A stretch of DNA of 64,000 nt from Opitutaceae bacterium BACL24 MAG-120322-bin51 (GTDB taxonomy: Bacteria; Verrucomicrobiota; Verrucomicrobiia; Opitutales; Coraliomargaritaceae), in contig CAJJBI010000001.1 in assembly GCA_905182465.1 (NCBI GenBank), positions 62,001-126,000 of the forward strand. Direction: 5' to 3'. Each line of letters opens with the position of its first letter. Positions within the stretch are counted from its first letter, which is position 1. Position numbers and translations under genes: made by a program. Below the pieces are notes generated by a model that saw only the letters and a program-made list of their open reading frames with translations, made no database searches and was not told the DNA's origin. Positions 1-9,503 of the stretch are shown piece by piece.

Positions 1-1464
1 GAATTGCCTTTACGGGCAGCCATCGCGTCGGCGCTAGAGCATAATCTGGACCTACGAATTGCTACTTATGCACCTGCCAATGCGCTTGACTCCGTTGCGA
101 TCGAAGAAGCTAAGTTCGACCCATCGCTCTTTGCTAGGGCTTCCCTACAAGAGCGAAAATCAGCGGCTCGAAGTAGTGCATTAGATGATGATGTTGTACC
201 CGAAAGTGAAAACCGTCGCGCGCAAGCGGGGATAGATAAGCGCTTTTCAACAGGTGCGACCATTACCTTAGATTCTTCTACTACCCGAAGCTCTTCTAAT
301 AACAACGCTGTACGTAATCCGGACTACGGCAGCAATGTGGGCCTATTAATTCGCCAGCCACTGTTGAAGGACGCTTGGTCGACCGTCAATCTCGCCCCGC
401 TAGCTCGGGCTAAAGTTACAGCCGAGCGCTCCCTATTCGAGCTGCGCTCCGACGTGCTAGACCTTGTACTTAATACCGAGATCGCTTATTGGAATCTCGT
501 CTATACTCGCGCTGATAAGGCCTTGACCGCCTCAAGTATGGCCCTTGCGAAAAATCTCCTCGAGGAGAACGGCGAGCGCAAACGTCTTGGCCTCGTCACT
601 CCACTCGAAGTGCTACAGGCTGAGGCTGAATTTCTCAACCAGCAAGAGGCCATTATTCAAGCCGATCGCGCGATCGAAGATGCCCAGGATGTGCTCCGGC
701 ACGCCATGGGACAGACCGATTTTATGGAAACGATTAGTGGCGAGATCCTCGTCACGAGTTTGCCGGATAAGATGGAGCCACCGCGTCCTATTGGTGATGT
801 AGTCAAGGACACCGTAATTAGTGACGTCGATGCCAAGGTGCAGGAGCGCCGAATCGAAGTTGAACGGATTAATCGTATCCTTGCCCAAGATGAGACACGT
901 CCCGATCTTGATTTAACTGCTGGTGTCACTTATCTCGGCCGTGATCAAGATGGCAATACCGCTTACCGCGGCGCCTACAATGCTGACGGTCATGATTGGA
1001 CACTCGGCCTTGAAGTACGTATGCCTTGGGGTTTCCGTGATGCCCGCGCCCGCGCTCGGCAAGCCGAGCGGGCCCTTGAGTCAGCGACTCTCCAGCTCTA
1101 TAGCATTAAGCAGGAAAAGGCGCTTGCTGCTCGTAACGCTTGGCGCTCCGCCAGCGCGGGTTTTAAACGTATTGAAGTCACTCGCGCCTCAGTCTTACTC
1201 AACGAAGAAGCCTTCGAGCAAGAACGTGCTCGCTATGGCTCTGGCCTTGTACCTTATCGCAGTGTCCTCGAAGCGCAGCGTGACTACGACCGTGCGAAGA
1301 GCAACTACCTACAATCAATTATAGAAGCACTCCGTGCCACAGTTCGGCTCAGTCGTGTCGATGGCACATTACTTGCCCGCAACGGTCTCGATTGGAATGC
1401 CGTCGAACCTTTCACGCAATTGACCGCGCCGACTGTCGATCTCGATTCAGTATCTGCCAAATAA
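1..1464 (+). CDS. TolC-family outer-membrane efflux protein (5' truncated)
   Basis: The protein would form the outer-membrane/periplasmic channel of a tripartite exporter. The frame is open from base 1 with no convincing start or signal peptide, so the N-terminus lies left of the window. The visible part has the layout of an outer membrane efflux protein: long amphipathic, Ala/Glu/Arg-rich helices, a first repeat with ALEHNLDLRIA near the start, and a second helical hairpin near the C-terminus ending in RYGSGLVPYRSVLEAQRDY. The 486 visible residues are close to full TolC-family length. A MacA-like adaptor begins 5 bases after the stop, then a MacB-type ATPase and permease, so the four genes form one efflux operon. 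The substrate cannot be read from the sequence. Confidence 0.85.
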   Translation, partial: ELPLRAAIASALEHNLDLRIATYAPANALDSVAIEEAKFDPSLFARASLQERKSAARSSALDDDVVPESENRRAQAGIDKRFSTGATITLDSSTTRSSSNNNAVRNPDYGSNVGLLIRQPLLKDAWSTVNLAPLARAKVTAERSLFELRSDVLDLVLNTEIAYWNLVYTRADKALTASSMALAKNLLEENGERKRLGLVTPLEVLQAEAEFLNQQEAIIQADRAIEDAQDVLRHAMGQTDFMETISGEILVTSLPDKMEPPRPIGDVVKDTVISDVDAKVQERRIEVERINRILAQDETRPDLDLTAGVTYLGRDQDGNTAYRGAYNADGHDWTLGLEVRMPWGFRDARARARQAERALESATLQLYSIKQEKALAARNAWRSASAGFKRIEVTRASVLLNEEAFEQERARYGSGLVPYRSVLEAQRDYDRAKSNYLQSIIEALRATVRLSRVDGTLLARNGLDWNAVEPFTQLTAPTVDLDSVSAK

Positions 1465-1469
1465 ATACC

Positions 1470-2552
1470 ATGAAACGTAACATCATAATTATTTTTGTTT
1501 CAGTCCTGATTGTTGCAGGCATCTACGGGTTGATTCAAGTCGTCCCCGATGGTAACGCTAGAAAGTCAGGTGTTGTCCAAACAGACATCGCTGCGCTTCG
1601 CGATCTCAAATCCGTCGTCCCCGCCACGGGTGAGGTGTTACCCCTTCTTAGTTCGATCGTGAAGTCCGAGATAAGTGGTCGCATCACGCGTATTTTGGTA
1701 GAGGAGGGCGACTCTGTTCAGCGGGGGGATGTGCTCGTAGAGCTAGATCGTATCAGCCTTCAAACGCGAGTACGTGAAGCCGAACGTAGTTTCGAAGCTG
1801 ATCGCCTCCGCCTTGAACGCTCGAAGCGTAATTACGAGCGACTGAAAGAACTTCACATTAAAAAATTTGTCGGCGAAAAAGAATTCCTCGATGCCAAGAC
1901 CGATTTTAAACTTTCCGAACTCAACCTTGAGATCGCACAAGCCCGTCTCGAAGATGCCGAAGAGGATCTCTCGAAAACTGTTATAACTGCGCCACACGAG
2001 GGTATCCTTACTTTGATCAATGTGACAGATGGGCAAGTCATCTCCGGCGCGACTTCCGTTTCCAACGGTATGGATCTTCTCACGATTGCCCAGCTCAGCG
2101 AGCTCTACATGGAGGCCAATATCAACGAAGTCGATGTCGAGCGGCTTTTTGTCGGTCAGTCTGCCTACCTACGCTTCGACGCCATACCCGACTTCGAGGT
2201 CGAAGGCCGCATAGACGTGATTGCCCCCTCAGCGCGGCGCGATGGTAATGTTCGCGTTTTTCCCATCGAGGTCGTCTTCGAAGTTGCAGATAATCGTGTG
2301 CGCCCCGGTATTAGCGCCACTGTCGAGGTGCCGATCGCTTCTGTCGAAGGTGTGGTCAGCGTCCTGATATCAGGTGTTTTTACTAAGGAACAGGATAGCC
2401 ATGTTTATTTGAAAACCGCTACGGGCTGGGAGAAACAAAAAGTCGAAGTTGGCATTAACAATCTGCAGCACGTAGAAATCAAGAACGGCCTTAATGCCGA
2501 AGATGTCATCGCGCTTAGTCGCCCGCCCGAGTTTCGAAATAACGATGAGTGA
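1470..2552 (+). CDS. MacA/HlyD-type periplasmic adaptor protein
   Basis: This is the membrane-fusion protein linking the inner-membrane ABC transporter to the TolC-like channel. The ATG at 1470 is chosen because it opens directly into a membrane anchor (IIIIFVSVLIVAGIYGLI); the open frame upstream lies inside the TolC-like gene. A biotinyl-lipoyl-like half (SEISGRITRILVEEGDSV) follows, then a charged coiled-coil hairpin with many Glu/Arg/Leu residues, the returning lipoyl half (TAPHEGILTLINVTDGQVI) and beta-barrel domains. At about 360 residues it has normal family length. Its last bases overlap the ATPase start (ATG inside the terminal codons), which suggests translational coupling. Confidence 0.88.
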   Translation: MKRNIIIIFVSVLIVAGIYGLIQVVPDGNARKSGVVQTDIAALRDLKSVVPATGEVLPLLSSIVKSEISGRITRILVEEGDSVQRGDVLVELDRISLQTRVREAERSFEADRLRLERSKRNYERLKELHIKKFVGEKEFLDAKTDFKLSELNLEIAQARLEDAEEDLSKTVITAPHEGILTLINVTDGQVISGATSVSNGMDLLTIAQLSELYMEANINEVDVERLFVGQSAYLRFDAIPDFEVEGRIDVIAPSARRDGNVRVFPIEVVFEVADNRVRPGISATVEVPIASVEGVVSVLISGVFTKEQDSHVYLKTATGWEKQKVEVGINNLQHVEIKNGLNAEDVIALSRPPEFRNNDE

Positions 2553-3237
2553 TTCACGCACCGTCTTTGAACTACAGGATATTCGCCGTACTTACCAGGT
2601 GGGCAGTGAGTTCGTACATGCCATCGACGGGCTTGACCTTCAGATTCAGGATGGTGAATTTATCGCAGTCATCGGTACCTCCGGCTCGGGGAAGTCGACC
2701 CTTATGCACACACTCGGTTTTATGGACAGTCCCACTTCGGGTCAGATGTCCTTTGAGGGAGAGGACGTTTCTCATATTGGGCGCGCTGAACGCGCACGGC
2801 TACGTTCCACGCGTATCGGCTTCGTTTTTCAATCCTTTAACTTATTACCGAAGCTCTCCGTGTTGGATAATGTCCTACTGCCTTTGATTTATGGGCGCCA
2901 GAATCCCACTAATAAAAAAGAGCTTGGATTATCCGTACTTGAACGCGTCGGTATGGAACACCGAGCCAGTCACCGCCCGAGTCAACTCTCTGGTGGCGAG
3001 CGTCAACGCGTTGCCATCGCTCGTTCCTTAGTGAACAAACCTCGGCTAATCCTTGCTGACGAACCGACGGGTAATCTCGATACTAAAAATAGAGGCCGCA
3101 TCATGGATCTGTTCGGCTCCTTGCTTGACGAGGGGATCACTTTAGCACTTGTCACGCACGACACCGAAGTCGCTCAATACGCTCAACGCCGCATCCGTAT
3201 GGAAGACGGTAAAATAGTGGAGGACGACGGTCGATGA
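2545..3237 (+). CDS. MacB/LolD-type ABC transporter ATP-binding protein
   Basis: This cytoplasmic ATPase would drive the efflux permease encoded downstream. The Walker A is GTSGSGKST, the Q-loop is FVFQSFNLLPKLSVLDN, the signature is LSGGERQRVAIARSL and the Walker B is LILADEPTGNLD, followed by the switch His in VTHD. The length of about 230 residues fits the MacB/LolD/FtsE subfamily. The ATG at 2545 overlaps the adaptor stop by eight bases. In E. coli MacB the ATPase and permease are fused; here they are separate genes with a 130-base gap, an arrangement known in other bacteria. Confidence 0.93.
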   Translation: MSDSRTVFELQDIRRTYQVGSEFVHAIDGLDLQIQDGEFIAVIGTSGSGKSTLMHTLGFMDSPTSGQMSFEGEDVSHIGRAERARLRSTRIGFVFQSFNLLPKLSVLDNVLLPLIYGRQNPTNKKELGLSVLERVGMEHRASHRPSQLSGGERQRVAIARSLVNKPRLILADEPTGNLDTKNRGRIMDLFGSLLDEGITLALVTHDTEVAQYAQRRIRMEDGKIVEDDGR

Positions 3238-3367
3238 GGGAGATAGAATTGACAACTTTATCGTTTAGAGGAACGAGCCACTCCTTTCGACCATATGGTC
3301 TTGTAAGAAGAGAGCGCAAAAGCAGTTCCGCTTTACCTGACAGTCTTGCAGTGAAAGGATGCTTTTA

Positions 3368-4618
3368 ATGAATCCGATAGTTGATATCTACACGGGTGCA
3401 TCTAACGGGCTGCGTGAAGTTTGGGCGAATAAGGTGCGCACGCTCCTTTCTATGAGTGGTATCATCCTAGGCGTGGCAGCACTCGTTGCCATGGTAGGTA
3501 TAGTGCAAGGAATGCTTGGTAACATGCGTGCCTCCTTCGAACGTAGCGGAGGTGTTCTTCGGCTCGAAGTGTATCCGCGTGAAGCACCCGAATCCCAGCA
3601 ACACATCGCGGGCATCTCGCCAGGCATGACTTGGCGTGATATTGTTGCTATCGAAAAGGCTATTCCACTCGCAGATTATGTCACGCCTATCGTCGATATG
3701 AGCTGGGAAAGTTTCATTGCCAACGGTCGTCGAGAGAGGTCGATGCTTCACGGGGTGACTCCAGATTATGCAGGTATCAGTAACCGTAAGCTCGATTATG
3801 GTCGCTTCATCGCAGATTCCGACATTGATGCAAAGTCCCCAGTGATTGTCGTCGGTTCGTATATAGCTGGTGATCTATTTAGGAATATAGAAAATGTTGT
3901 CGGCCAGCAGTTGCGCGTCCGTGGCCAGGTCTATACTATTATAGGTCAATTTGAACCCACAGCTAGCAGAGGCTTTGGTCGTAGTCGCCGCGGTTGGAAC
4001 TATGAAGATCGTATGAACTACATTCCTGCGACTACGGCTATGTCACGTTATAAAGGAGATGACGGGGTGAATCGCATCGAGATCCTGGCAAGCAGCGTTG
4101 AGGCCATGCCAGATCTCATGAGCCAGATCAACAACACGCTTACTCAGACTCACCGTGGTATTCAAGATTTTGAAATACGGACACAGGATGAGCAAATGCA
4201 GGAACTCAAAAAACTAGAAAATTCTTTTACCTATTCCCTCGGTGGCATTGCCGGTATCTCACTGATTGTCGGCGGCATCGGAATTATGAATGTCATGCTC
4301 GCCTCCGTTAGCGAGCGCATACGAGAAATCGGTGTGCGAAAAGCCATCGGCGCGCGCGGTCACGATATCTTTATTCAGTTCCTCGCTGAAGCGGTTGTCA
4401 TCAGTATACTGGGGGGTCTATTTGGACTAGTCGCAAGTGTAGGGCTACTCACTCTCGCGCAGGACCTCATCCCGCAAGGTGAGAATATTAGTAACATGCC
4501 TGTCACAGCTATGTTCTACGGTTTCTTATTTAGTAGCCTGATCGGGCTAGCCTCGGGTATCTATCCAGCGATGCGTGCCTCTCGTCTCGACCCCATCGAC
4601 GCCCTGCGCTACGAGTAG
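3368..4618 (+). CDS. MacB/FtsX-type ABC transporter permease
   Basis: This inner-membrane permease is the partner of the preceding ATPase. The ATG at 3368 is preferred over the ATG nine bases upstream because an AAGGA ribosome-binding site lies about nine bases before it. The protein has one N-terminal membrane segment (VRTLLSMSGIILGVAALVAMVGI), a large periplasmic MacB core domain, and three C-terminal membrane segments in the FtsX domain with the conserved GIGIMNVMLASVSERIREIGVRKAIGA region (two adjoining motifs). It ends in the family-typical PAMRASRLDPIDALRYE. Length 417 residues. The 130-base gap after the ATPase shows no gene; it may carry a local promoter, but I see no clear one. Confidence 0.9.
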   Translation: MNPIVDIYTGASNGLREVWANKVRTLLSMSGIILGVAALVAMVGIVQGMLGNMRASFERSGGVLRLEVYPREAPESQQHIAGISPGMTWRDIVAIEKAIPLADYVTPIVDMSWESFIANGRRERSMLHGVTPDYAGISNRKLDYGRFIADSDIDAKSPVIVVGSYIAGDLFRNIENVVGQQLRVRGQVYTIIGQFEPTASRGFGRSRRGWNYEDRMNYIPATTAMSRYKGDDGVNRIEILASSVEAMPDLMSQINNTLTQTHRGIQDFEIRTQDEQMQELKKLENSFTYSLGGIAGISLIVGGIGIMNVMLASVSERIREIGVRKAIGARGHDIFIQFLAEAVVISILGGLFGLVASVGLLTLAQDLIPQGENISNMPVTAMFYGFLFSSLIGLASGIYPAMRASRLDPIDALRYE

Positions 4619-4710
4619 AGCCTAAGCTATCAAAGAAGATATTTAAGGTTCAAACCTATCCGAAAGTCGGATTATAACTAGCGTGGAGCTTACCAGTAAT
4701 TAGTTTACGT

Positions 4711-5091
4711 TTACACTAAAGAGTTCTGAGCGAAACTGTATTTCTTAAGTGGTTGGCCTCCGATTAAGTGCTTTTGTATAATTTGCTCCAATACCTCTGG
4801 GGTGCAGGAGTGATACCAGACGCCTTCAGGATACACCACTGCGATGGGTCCTCGTGTGCAGACCTGGAGGCAATTCACCTTGGAGCGATAGACGAGCGCG
4901 TCAGGCCCAGTGAGATTTAGCTCCTTCAAGCGTTGCTTTAAATAGTTCCACGACGCAAGGCTATGCTCCTTCGCGCAACATTTTGGCTTTGTTGGATCAG
5001 CGCACAAAAAGATGTGGCGCTTGAAACTCGTCAACCCAAGCGCAGCAGCACTCTTTTCGAGTTCTGAAGTCATGTTGCTACTTGCAGGCAT
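4711..5091 (-). CDS. Thioredoxin-like [2Fe-2S] ferredoxin family protein
   Basis: This is a small cytoplasmic redox protein of the thioredoxin-like 2Fe-2S family, related to the 24-kDa subunit of complex I and to bacterial (2Fe-2S) ferredoxins. The four expected cluster cysteines are visible as two pairs: [12 protein letters not shown] early, and [11 protein letters not shown] in the middle. The length of 126 residues is normal. An internal ATG six codons downstream is an alternative start. It is convergent with the efflux operon and followed on the same strand by nothing up to that operon. The electron partner is unknown. Confidence 0.82.
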   Translation of the reverse strand: MPASSNMTSELEKSAAALGLTSFKRHIFLCADPTKPKCCAKEHSLASWNYLKQRLKELNLTGPDALVYRSKVNCLQVCTRGPIAVVYPEGVWYHSCTPEVLEQIIQKHLIGGQPLKKYSFAQNSLV

Positions 5092-5141
5092 GTGCGGCTT
5101 ATTAATTTGGGTTTCGCCAAGTCACATGATCGTGACATAGT

Positions 5142-5378
5142 TTACTTTGGCGCTTGCGAGGTGTAATAAGGCTCAACTGTTTCAAGGTGGCCTAGCACGA
5201 TTTTACTGACCGACTCAGCGGACAACTCTCCTTTGTGCAGTTCGAAAATCGCAACTAGAAGTGCGAGTTCGATATCCATTTTTTTAGGTGTGGCCGCCTT
5301 CATTTCCATAAGGATTTCGAGCGCCTTTATTTCGGCTTTCTTATAGTATTTGAAGTTCTCCTGACTCGGTGTAGGCAT
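5142..5378 (-). CDS. Small conserved-looking hypothetical protein
   Basis: A 78-residue protein of unknown function. It is rich in Lys, Glu and Ala and probably all helical, with no membrane segment or signal peptide. It lies 50 bases upstream of the ferredoxin gene on the same strand, so co-transcription is plausible. The composition resembles a real soluble protein and there is no competing frame over it. I do not recognise the family. Confidence 0.6.
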   Translation of the reverse strand: MPTPSQENFKYYKKAEIKALEILMEMKAATPKKMDIELALLVAIFELHKGELSAESVSKIVLGHLETVEPYYTSQAPK

Positions 5379-5401
5379 CGTGCTAGAATTCTCCGATGAA
5401 T

Positions 5402-5421
5402 CTCGTAGTCAAGCGACTACG
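5402..5421. repeat. Perfect inverted repeat (8-bp arms)
   Basis: TCGTAGTC, a four-base AAGC spacer and GACTACGA form a perfect palindrome between the two small minus-strand genes. No T-run follows on either strand, so it does not look like a terminator. It could be an operator for the 78-residue gene that starts 24 bases away, or a transcript hairpin. Confidence 0.5.
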
Positions 5422-5449
5422 ACAGATGGTGGAAATCTTCACTAAAATC

Positions 5450-5475
5450 GGTAAAAGGGTCATAACTTACCCTTT
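5450..5475 (-). terminator. Weak rho-independent terminator candidate
   Basis: On the minus strand AAAGGGT, an eight-base loop and ACCCTTT form a 7-bp stem followed by TTTTACC. It lies just after the stop of the 81-residue gene, as expected for a terminator. The stem is AT-rich and the T-tail short, so efficiency is uncertain. Confidence 0.45.
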
Positions 5476-5484
5476 GTATTCTAG

Positions 5485-5730
5485 TTATTTTTTTGAGGCT
5501 TCTTCGGCCTCTGCGGCTAGTTCAGCCTCAAAGTCGGCTTCTTCTTTCGCTAGGATACCTTCAGGAGTCTTATAGAAGGCTTCCAAGGCAGCGGCTTCTT
5601 CAGCTACCTTCGTAGCGGCTTTTTCAGTTTCGAGCTTTTCGATTCTCGCATTCTCGCGAGCTAAACGCTTATCTCTCTTCTTTTGTTCGCGATCGCGACG
5701 TCTCTGATCTTTGCTAGGTGTGAAGGCCAT
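5485..5730 (-). CDS. Small charged coiled-coil hypothetical protein
   Basis: An 81-residue protein with a basic N-terminal third (DQRRRDREQKKRDKRLAREN) and an acidic, Ala/Glu-rich C-terminus ending in Lys-Lys. It is predicted to be one long helix or coiled coil. There is no membrane segment and no recognised domain. The basic half could bind nucleic acid, but this is only an inference from composition. It is followed by a possible terminator and preceded by the large PEPCK-like gene on the same strand. Confidence 0.55.
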   Translation of the reverse strand: MAFTPSKDQRRRDREQKKRDKRLARENARIEKLETEKAATKVAEEAAALEAFYKTPEGILAKEEADFEAELAAEAEEASKK

Positions 5731-5851
5731 GGTAATTTATCGTTTAAGTTTTTGTGAAAATTGGACGTATTTTATAAACGAGTGTGTCGAGTGGAGGCAA
5801 CCGTTTAAAGCAGTTGCTCACTGGTTAATTCAGAACTTTTTTGAATTTTGC

Positions 5852-8800
5852 CTATTTCACATAGTCCTCGATGGGCTGGCGACCAATTGTACCGACGAGG
5901 GCATTGAGGTATTTCTTCGAGCTGACGGTATCGAGTGTTTCCTTTGACTCGGTGAGTCGGGACTCGATGTCGAGGCGCTTGGCTACGCCGCTGTGCGTTT
6001 GGCGCTGGAGGTAGTTTTCTAAGTATTGTACATGGGTCTTCCACATAGCAATGTCGCGGGTCTGCTGGCTTTGTAGGCGTTCGGCATACCAATCGCTGAC
6101 CAACATGGATTCACGGGTGAAGAGATTGCGTATCTTCGGTGAGTCTAGACCTTCGCCCTCGTAGTGTCCGTCTTTCATGATATGGAGCAGGGCTTTGAGC
6201 GGAGGGCAGGCGTCTTCGATTGAGCCGTCGGCGAAGTAGTGCTCGGCGGATTGCTTGTGCGCGGCCACGATGGTGGTCATACCTTCGACGAAAGTATCCA
6301 TGCATTGCAACTCGGGCTTGAGCATCGCCTCGTCGAGGACAGAGGTCGGATTATTGAATACGCGGCCGAAGAAGATGCGGGCAAATTTCCCGGTGATACG
6401 GTATCCGATTCGGCTGGCTAAGACTATTTCGCCCTTGTGTTCGAAGTCTTCGACTTTTTCTAGGTAGCCGTGCTCTAGCATCCACTTAGGATCGGTCTCC
6501 TCAGGCTTGAGGCGGCACCAGATCTCGGGGACGAGGAGGCTGATGTCGTGATCGACTCGATACTTAGGGCCTACATAGCCAGCCGAGGTGATGAAGGCAG
6601 GCTGCTCGGTGACGAGGTAGGAGACCAGTGCGTTGTTTAGATCGTAGATCGGAGGAAGGGCGTTAAAGGGTCCCTTGGTGAGCGCACCTTCGGAGCCGGC
6701 ACCAGTGGTGGAGGGAGATTTGCCAGTGATGCTGGCGGTGTATTCCATGAAGAGCTCAGGGAGTTCCATGTGGTGGATCGGGTTGAACACACAGAGCGGT
6801 TTAACACCTGCATCGGGTTCGGCCGGGTTGTTACGACGACCGGGAAGGATCGAAGTGACGGGACGGAGTAGCGGTGAAGAGGAATCCTGACGGCGGTAGA
6901 GGCGTGAGCTTAAATCGGCGAGGTAAAGCGCGCGTGGGTCTTTTAAGTCGGGGCGGACTTGAAGGTAGCGCGGGTTCTTGGTCGGCTTACCATCGACGAC
7001 GCGAGGGTAAGCACTGGTCGAGTAGTAGTCGGGCGAATTGGCTTTGTCGAAATCGACTACCATCTTACGCATCGGATCAGTGTATTGGGTGAAGCGAATG
7101 GTATCTTCGGTTTCGTTTTTGGCAAATTCACGATCGAGCGGCTCGTAGTTACTAAGGAAGCTACCGAAGGAGCTGAGGTCGGCCTCGGCAGCGTGGTCGT
7201 AACCGCGGATGACGGCGTCGTCAGGGCGCTGGAAGAAACGATATTCGCAATTATGTACAAACTTCGCGGAGGGTAGCGACCAACCGGGAGGTAGGCTGCT
7301 GAGCTGCGCACTGGGTGCAACGGTGGAGGCGGTGATATCGTCTTCAAGAGAGATCTTGGCTGCGGGGGTGAAGTCCTTGCGTAGTCCAAAAGTACGCCAA
7401 GAGCCGTTGCTGGTGTAGCCGATACGCAGATAGTGAGTGAGCATTTGCTGCTCGCGGTAGCGTAGGATGTTGCCTGGTATACCGTTGATTAGGTCGACGC
7501 TAAAGCGCTTACGCCAGTCACTACCCCAATCTTTTTTGTAGTAGCGCTTGATAATAAGGACAAGCTCTTTGACGTGTTGAGGAATGGACTTGAGCCAAAT
7601 GTTGTAATCCTCGGTGTATTCACCCTTAGATACAGTAAGGAGTTTAATTACCGAGCCAAGTGAGCGTTCTTTACTGAGTAGTTGGCGTCCGGTAACGGTA
7701 TTCTTTTTCTTATCCAGGAAGCGTTGGCCGTATTCTTTATTGATGATCTCTTCGGCGAGATCGAAGTCTTTTTCGAAGTCTTTGACAAATACCGGGCCTG
7801 AGATAATGGCATCGGTAATCGGCTTGGAGATTTCGGATTTACCGCCACCAGAGACGGTGCAGGGCTTATGGCAAACACGGCTCTCTGCGGTGTAGCCGAC
7901 GAGGCGCCAGCGACGACCTTCGGCAGGCTTCATCATCTCGACTTTATAGCCGGAGGGGAGCACGTAGGTGTTGTTTGGTAGAAGCTTGATCTCTTGCGCC
8001 TGTCCTACCTTCGACCAGCTAATGCGCTGTGAATTGAGGTCGATACGGGCATCTTCGGGCAGGTAGATAATGTTACTGAAGTTCTTATCCACTGCATAGC
8101 CTTCAGGCTTCACATTGATACGGTCGATGTAGCGTGCGACGACGCCGTCGAAGGTCTGGTCGACCTCCGGGTAGTAATGGCTGAGCTGGAAATCTTCGCC
8201 CAGATCGTAACCAGTGAAGGCGAGGGTGCCGCCTGCGTGCTCTTCTTCGGCGAGACCGTGAAGGTTGGCGGAGAAACCAATTTGTGTTTTGACCTCTTTT
8301 TTGCAGTAGCCGAAGTAGTTATCCGCGATCGCGGTGACGACGACACCACGGGCATCGCGGCAAGTGATCTTGAAGGCTCCGCCGTCGTTGTAGAGTTCGT
8401 CTTCCTTTTCCCAGCACATACCGTCGCGCTTTTGGCGTTCAGTGGCGTCTTTGATGTTGGGCAGACCGAGTTCGACCTTGGTAGTACCCATAAGGTGTGG
8501 CGCAAGGATGACGCAACCGCTATGTCCTGTCCAATGGGCGGGATCAAGGGCGGCGTCGTTTTCACCGATAAAAGGGTCACCGCCGTTGCCGAAGATAGAT
8601 TCGACGAAGTCGAGATTACTAACTAGGTTGCCCGGCGCAAAAAAGCGGATTTCGAGGGTCTTTTCCTTGGTGAAGCCGTCGACTTCGGGTACGACGACAG
8701 GGCGGAGAAGAAGCGAGACCCAAGCGCGGGCTTTTTCTTCTTGGTTGGCGAGGAAGGGCAGAGTCGTTAGTGAATCGGGAGCAGTTTTGAGGGCTTTGGC

Positions 8801-9322
8801 AAAGAGGCGCGCGGCGGCGATTTTTGGAACTGCTTTTTTATCATTGGGGATCGGAAGCCCCCCTTCGGTGACGTGAAAGACGCCCTTGGTCGTGCGACGG
8901 TCGCTCTTTGGGTTATGTAGCACGCCTTGTTGTATGCGGTAAGAGTCTATGATCTCGGAAGAAAAGTGGTCGCCTCTGGCGGGGAGCGAGAGGGTGCGTG
9001 CTACTCCATGACGGTCGAGGATGAGTGTATTATTTGGTAAATAAGGCATCTCGCTTGGGTCGAGATCGCCGAAATAATCCGCTAGGAAGCTCTGCACTCG
9101 CTGGTCGCAGGGAGGAAGGTAGTCAGCGAGGAGGCGTGATTTTTCCTGATAGCTAGCGAGTAGTGTCTTGCTCAAGCTCGTGAAACCAGAATCACCGACT
9201 CCATCAAAAGTAGGCTGACCGATCGAGGTTAACTTCAAATTGACGTATTCGAGGAGCGAATCTTCATCGTGGGCGTAAGCCGCAGTTTTTGGATCGAGTC
9301 CGAGCTGTGTGGTAAAGTCCAT
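5852..9322 (-). CDS. Probable diphosphate-dependent phosphoenolpyruvate carboxykinase (PPi-PEPCK)
   Basis: A 1156-residue soluble protein (about 130 kDa). Its size and motifs match the PPi-type PEP carboxykinases found in Entamoeba and Propionibacterium, which interconvert oxaloacetate plus PPi with PEP, CO2 and phosphate. PEPCK-like landmarks are visible: a His motif LAPHLMGTTK (residues 273-282), a lysine pair in NYFGYCKKEVKTQ (335-347), and a glycine-rich P-loop-like CTVSGGGKSEISKPI (488-502). Conserved-looking C-terminal blocks ASITGKSPSTTGAG and PIHHMELPELF also occur. ATP- and GTP-PEPCKs are only about 540-620 residues, so those types are excluded by size. No signal peptide or membrane segment is seen. 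The gene stands alone, with 181 bases of AT-rich DNA upstream. Identification is from memory of family features, not a search. Confidence 0.68.
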   Translation of the reverse strand: MDFTTQLGLDPKTAAYAHDEDSLLEYVNLKLTSIGQPTFDGVGDSGFTSLSKTLLASYQEKSRLLADYLPPCDQRVQSFLADYFGDLDPSEMPYLPNNTLILDRHGVARTLSLPARGDHFSSEIIDSYRIQQGVLHNPKSDRRTTKGVFHVTEGGLPIPNDKKAVPKIAAARLFAKALKTAPDSLTTLPFLANQEEKARAWVSLLLRPVVVPEVDGFTKEKTLEIRFFAPGNLVSNLDFVESIFGNGGDPFIGENDAALDPAHWTGHSGCVILAPHLMGTTKVELGLPNIKDATERQKRDGMCWEKEDELYNDGGAFKITCRDARGVVVTAIADNYFGYCKKEVKTQIGFSANLHGLAEEEHAGGTLAFTGYDLGEDFQLSHYYPEVDQTFDGVVARYIDRINVKPEGYAVDKNFSNIIYLPEDARIDLNSQRISWSKVGQAQEIKLLPNNTYVLPSGYKVEMMKPAEGRRWRLVGYTAESRVCHKPCTVSGGGKSEISKPITDAIISGPVFVKDFEKDFDLAEEIINKEYGQRFLDKKKNTVTGRQLLSKERSLGSVIKLLTVSKGEYTEDYNIWLKSIPQHVKELVLIIKRYYKKDWGSDWRKRFSVDLINGIPGNILRYREQQMLTHYLRIGYTSNGSWRTFGLRKDFTPAAKISLEDDITASTVAPSAQLSSLPPGWSLPSAKFVHNCEYRFFQRPDDAVIRGYDHAAEADLSSFGSFLSNYEPLDREFAKNETEDTIRFTQYTDPMRKMVVDFDKANSPDYYSTSAYPRVVDGKPTKNPRYLQVRPDLKDPRALYLADLSSRLYRRQDSSSPLLRPVTSILPGRRNNPAEPDAGVKPLCVFNPIHHMELPELFMEYTASITGKSPSTTGAGSEGALTKGPFNALPPIYDLNNALVSYLVTEQPAFITSAGYVGPKYRVDHDISLLVPEIWCRLKPEETDPKWMLEHGYLEKVEDFEHKGEIVLASRIGYRITGKFARIFFGRVFNNPTSVLDEAMLKPELQCMDTFVEGMTTIVAAHKQSAEHYFADGSIEDACPPLKALLHIMKDGHYEGEGLDSPKIRNLFTRESMLVSDWYAERLQSQQTRDIAMWKTHVQYLENYLQRQTHSGVAKRLDIESRLTESKETLDTVSSKKYLNALVGTIGRQPIEDYVK

Positions 9323-9503
9323 TGTATTGGTATTTCTTTCGAGTTCAGTTATGAGATTAGGTCTTTAGATTCACGCAGTAATCATGCCCATCTTGTGTAT
9401 TCTGATAATTTAAATAATGGCAAGCGGAACCGCTTTCAGTCTTGTATGGGTGAACAACCCAATAGTTGTGGATTAACTTGTTGAATTTTAGATTTTAATA
9501 AAA

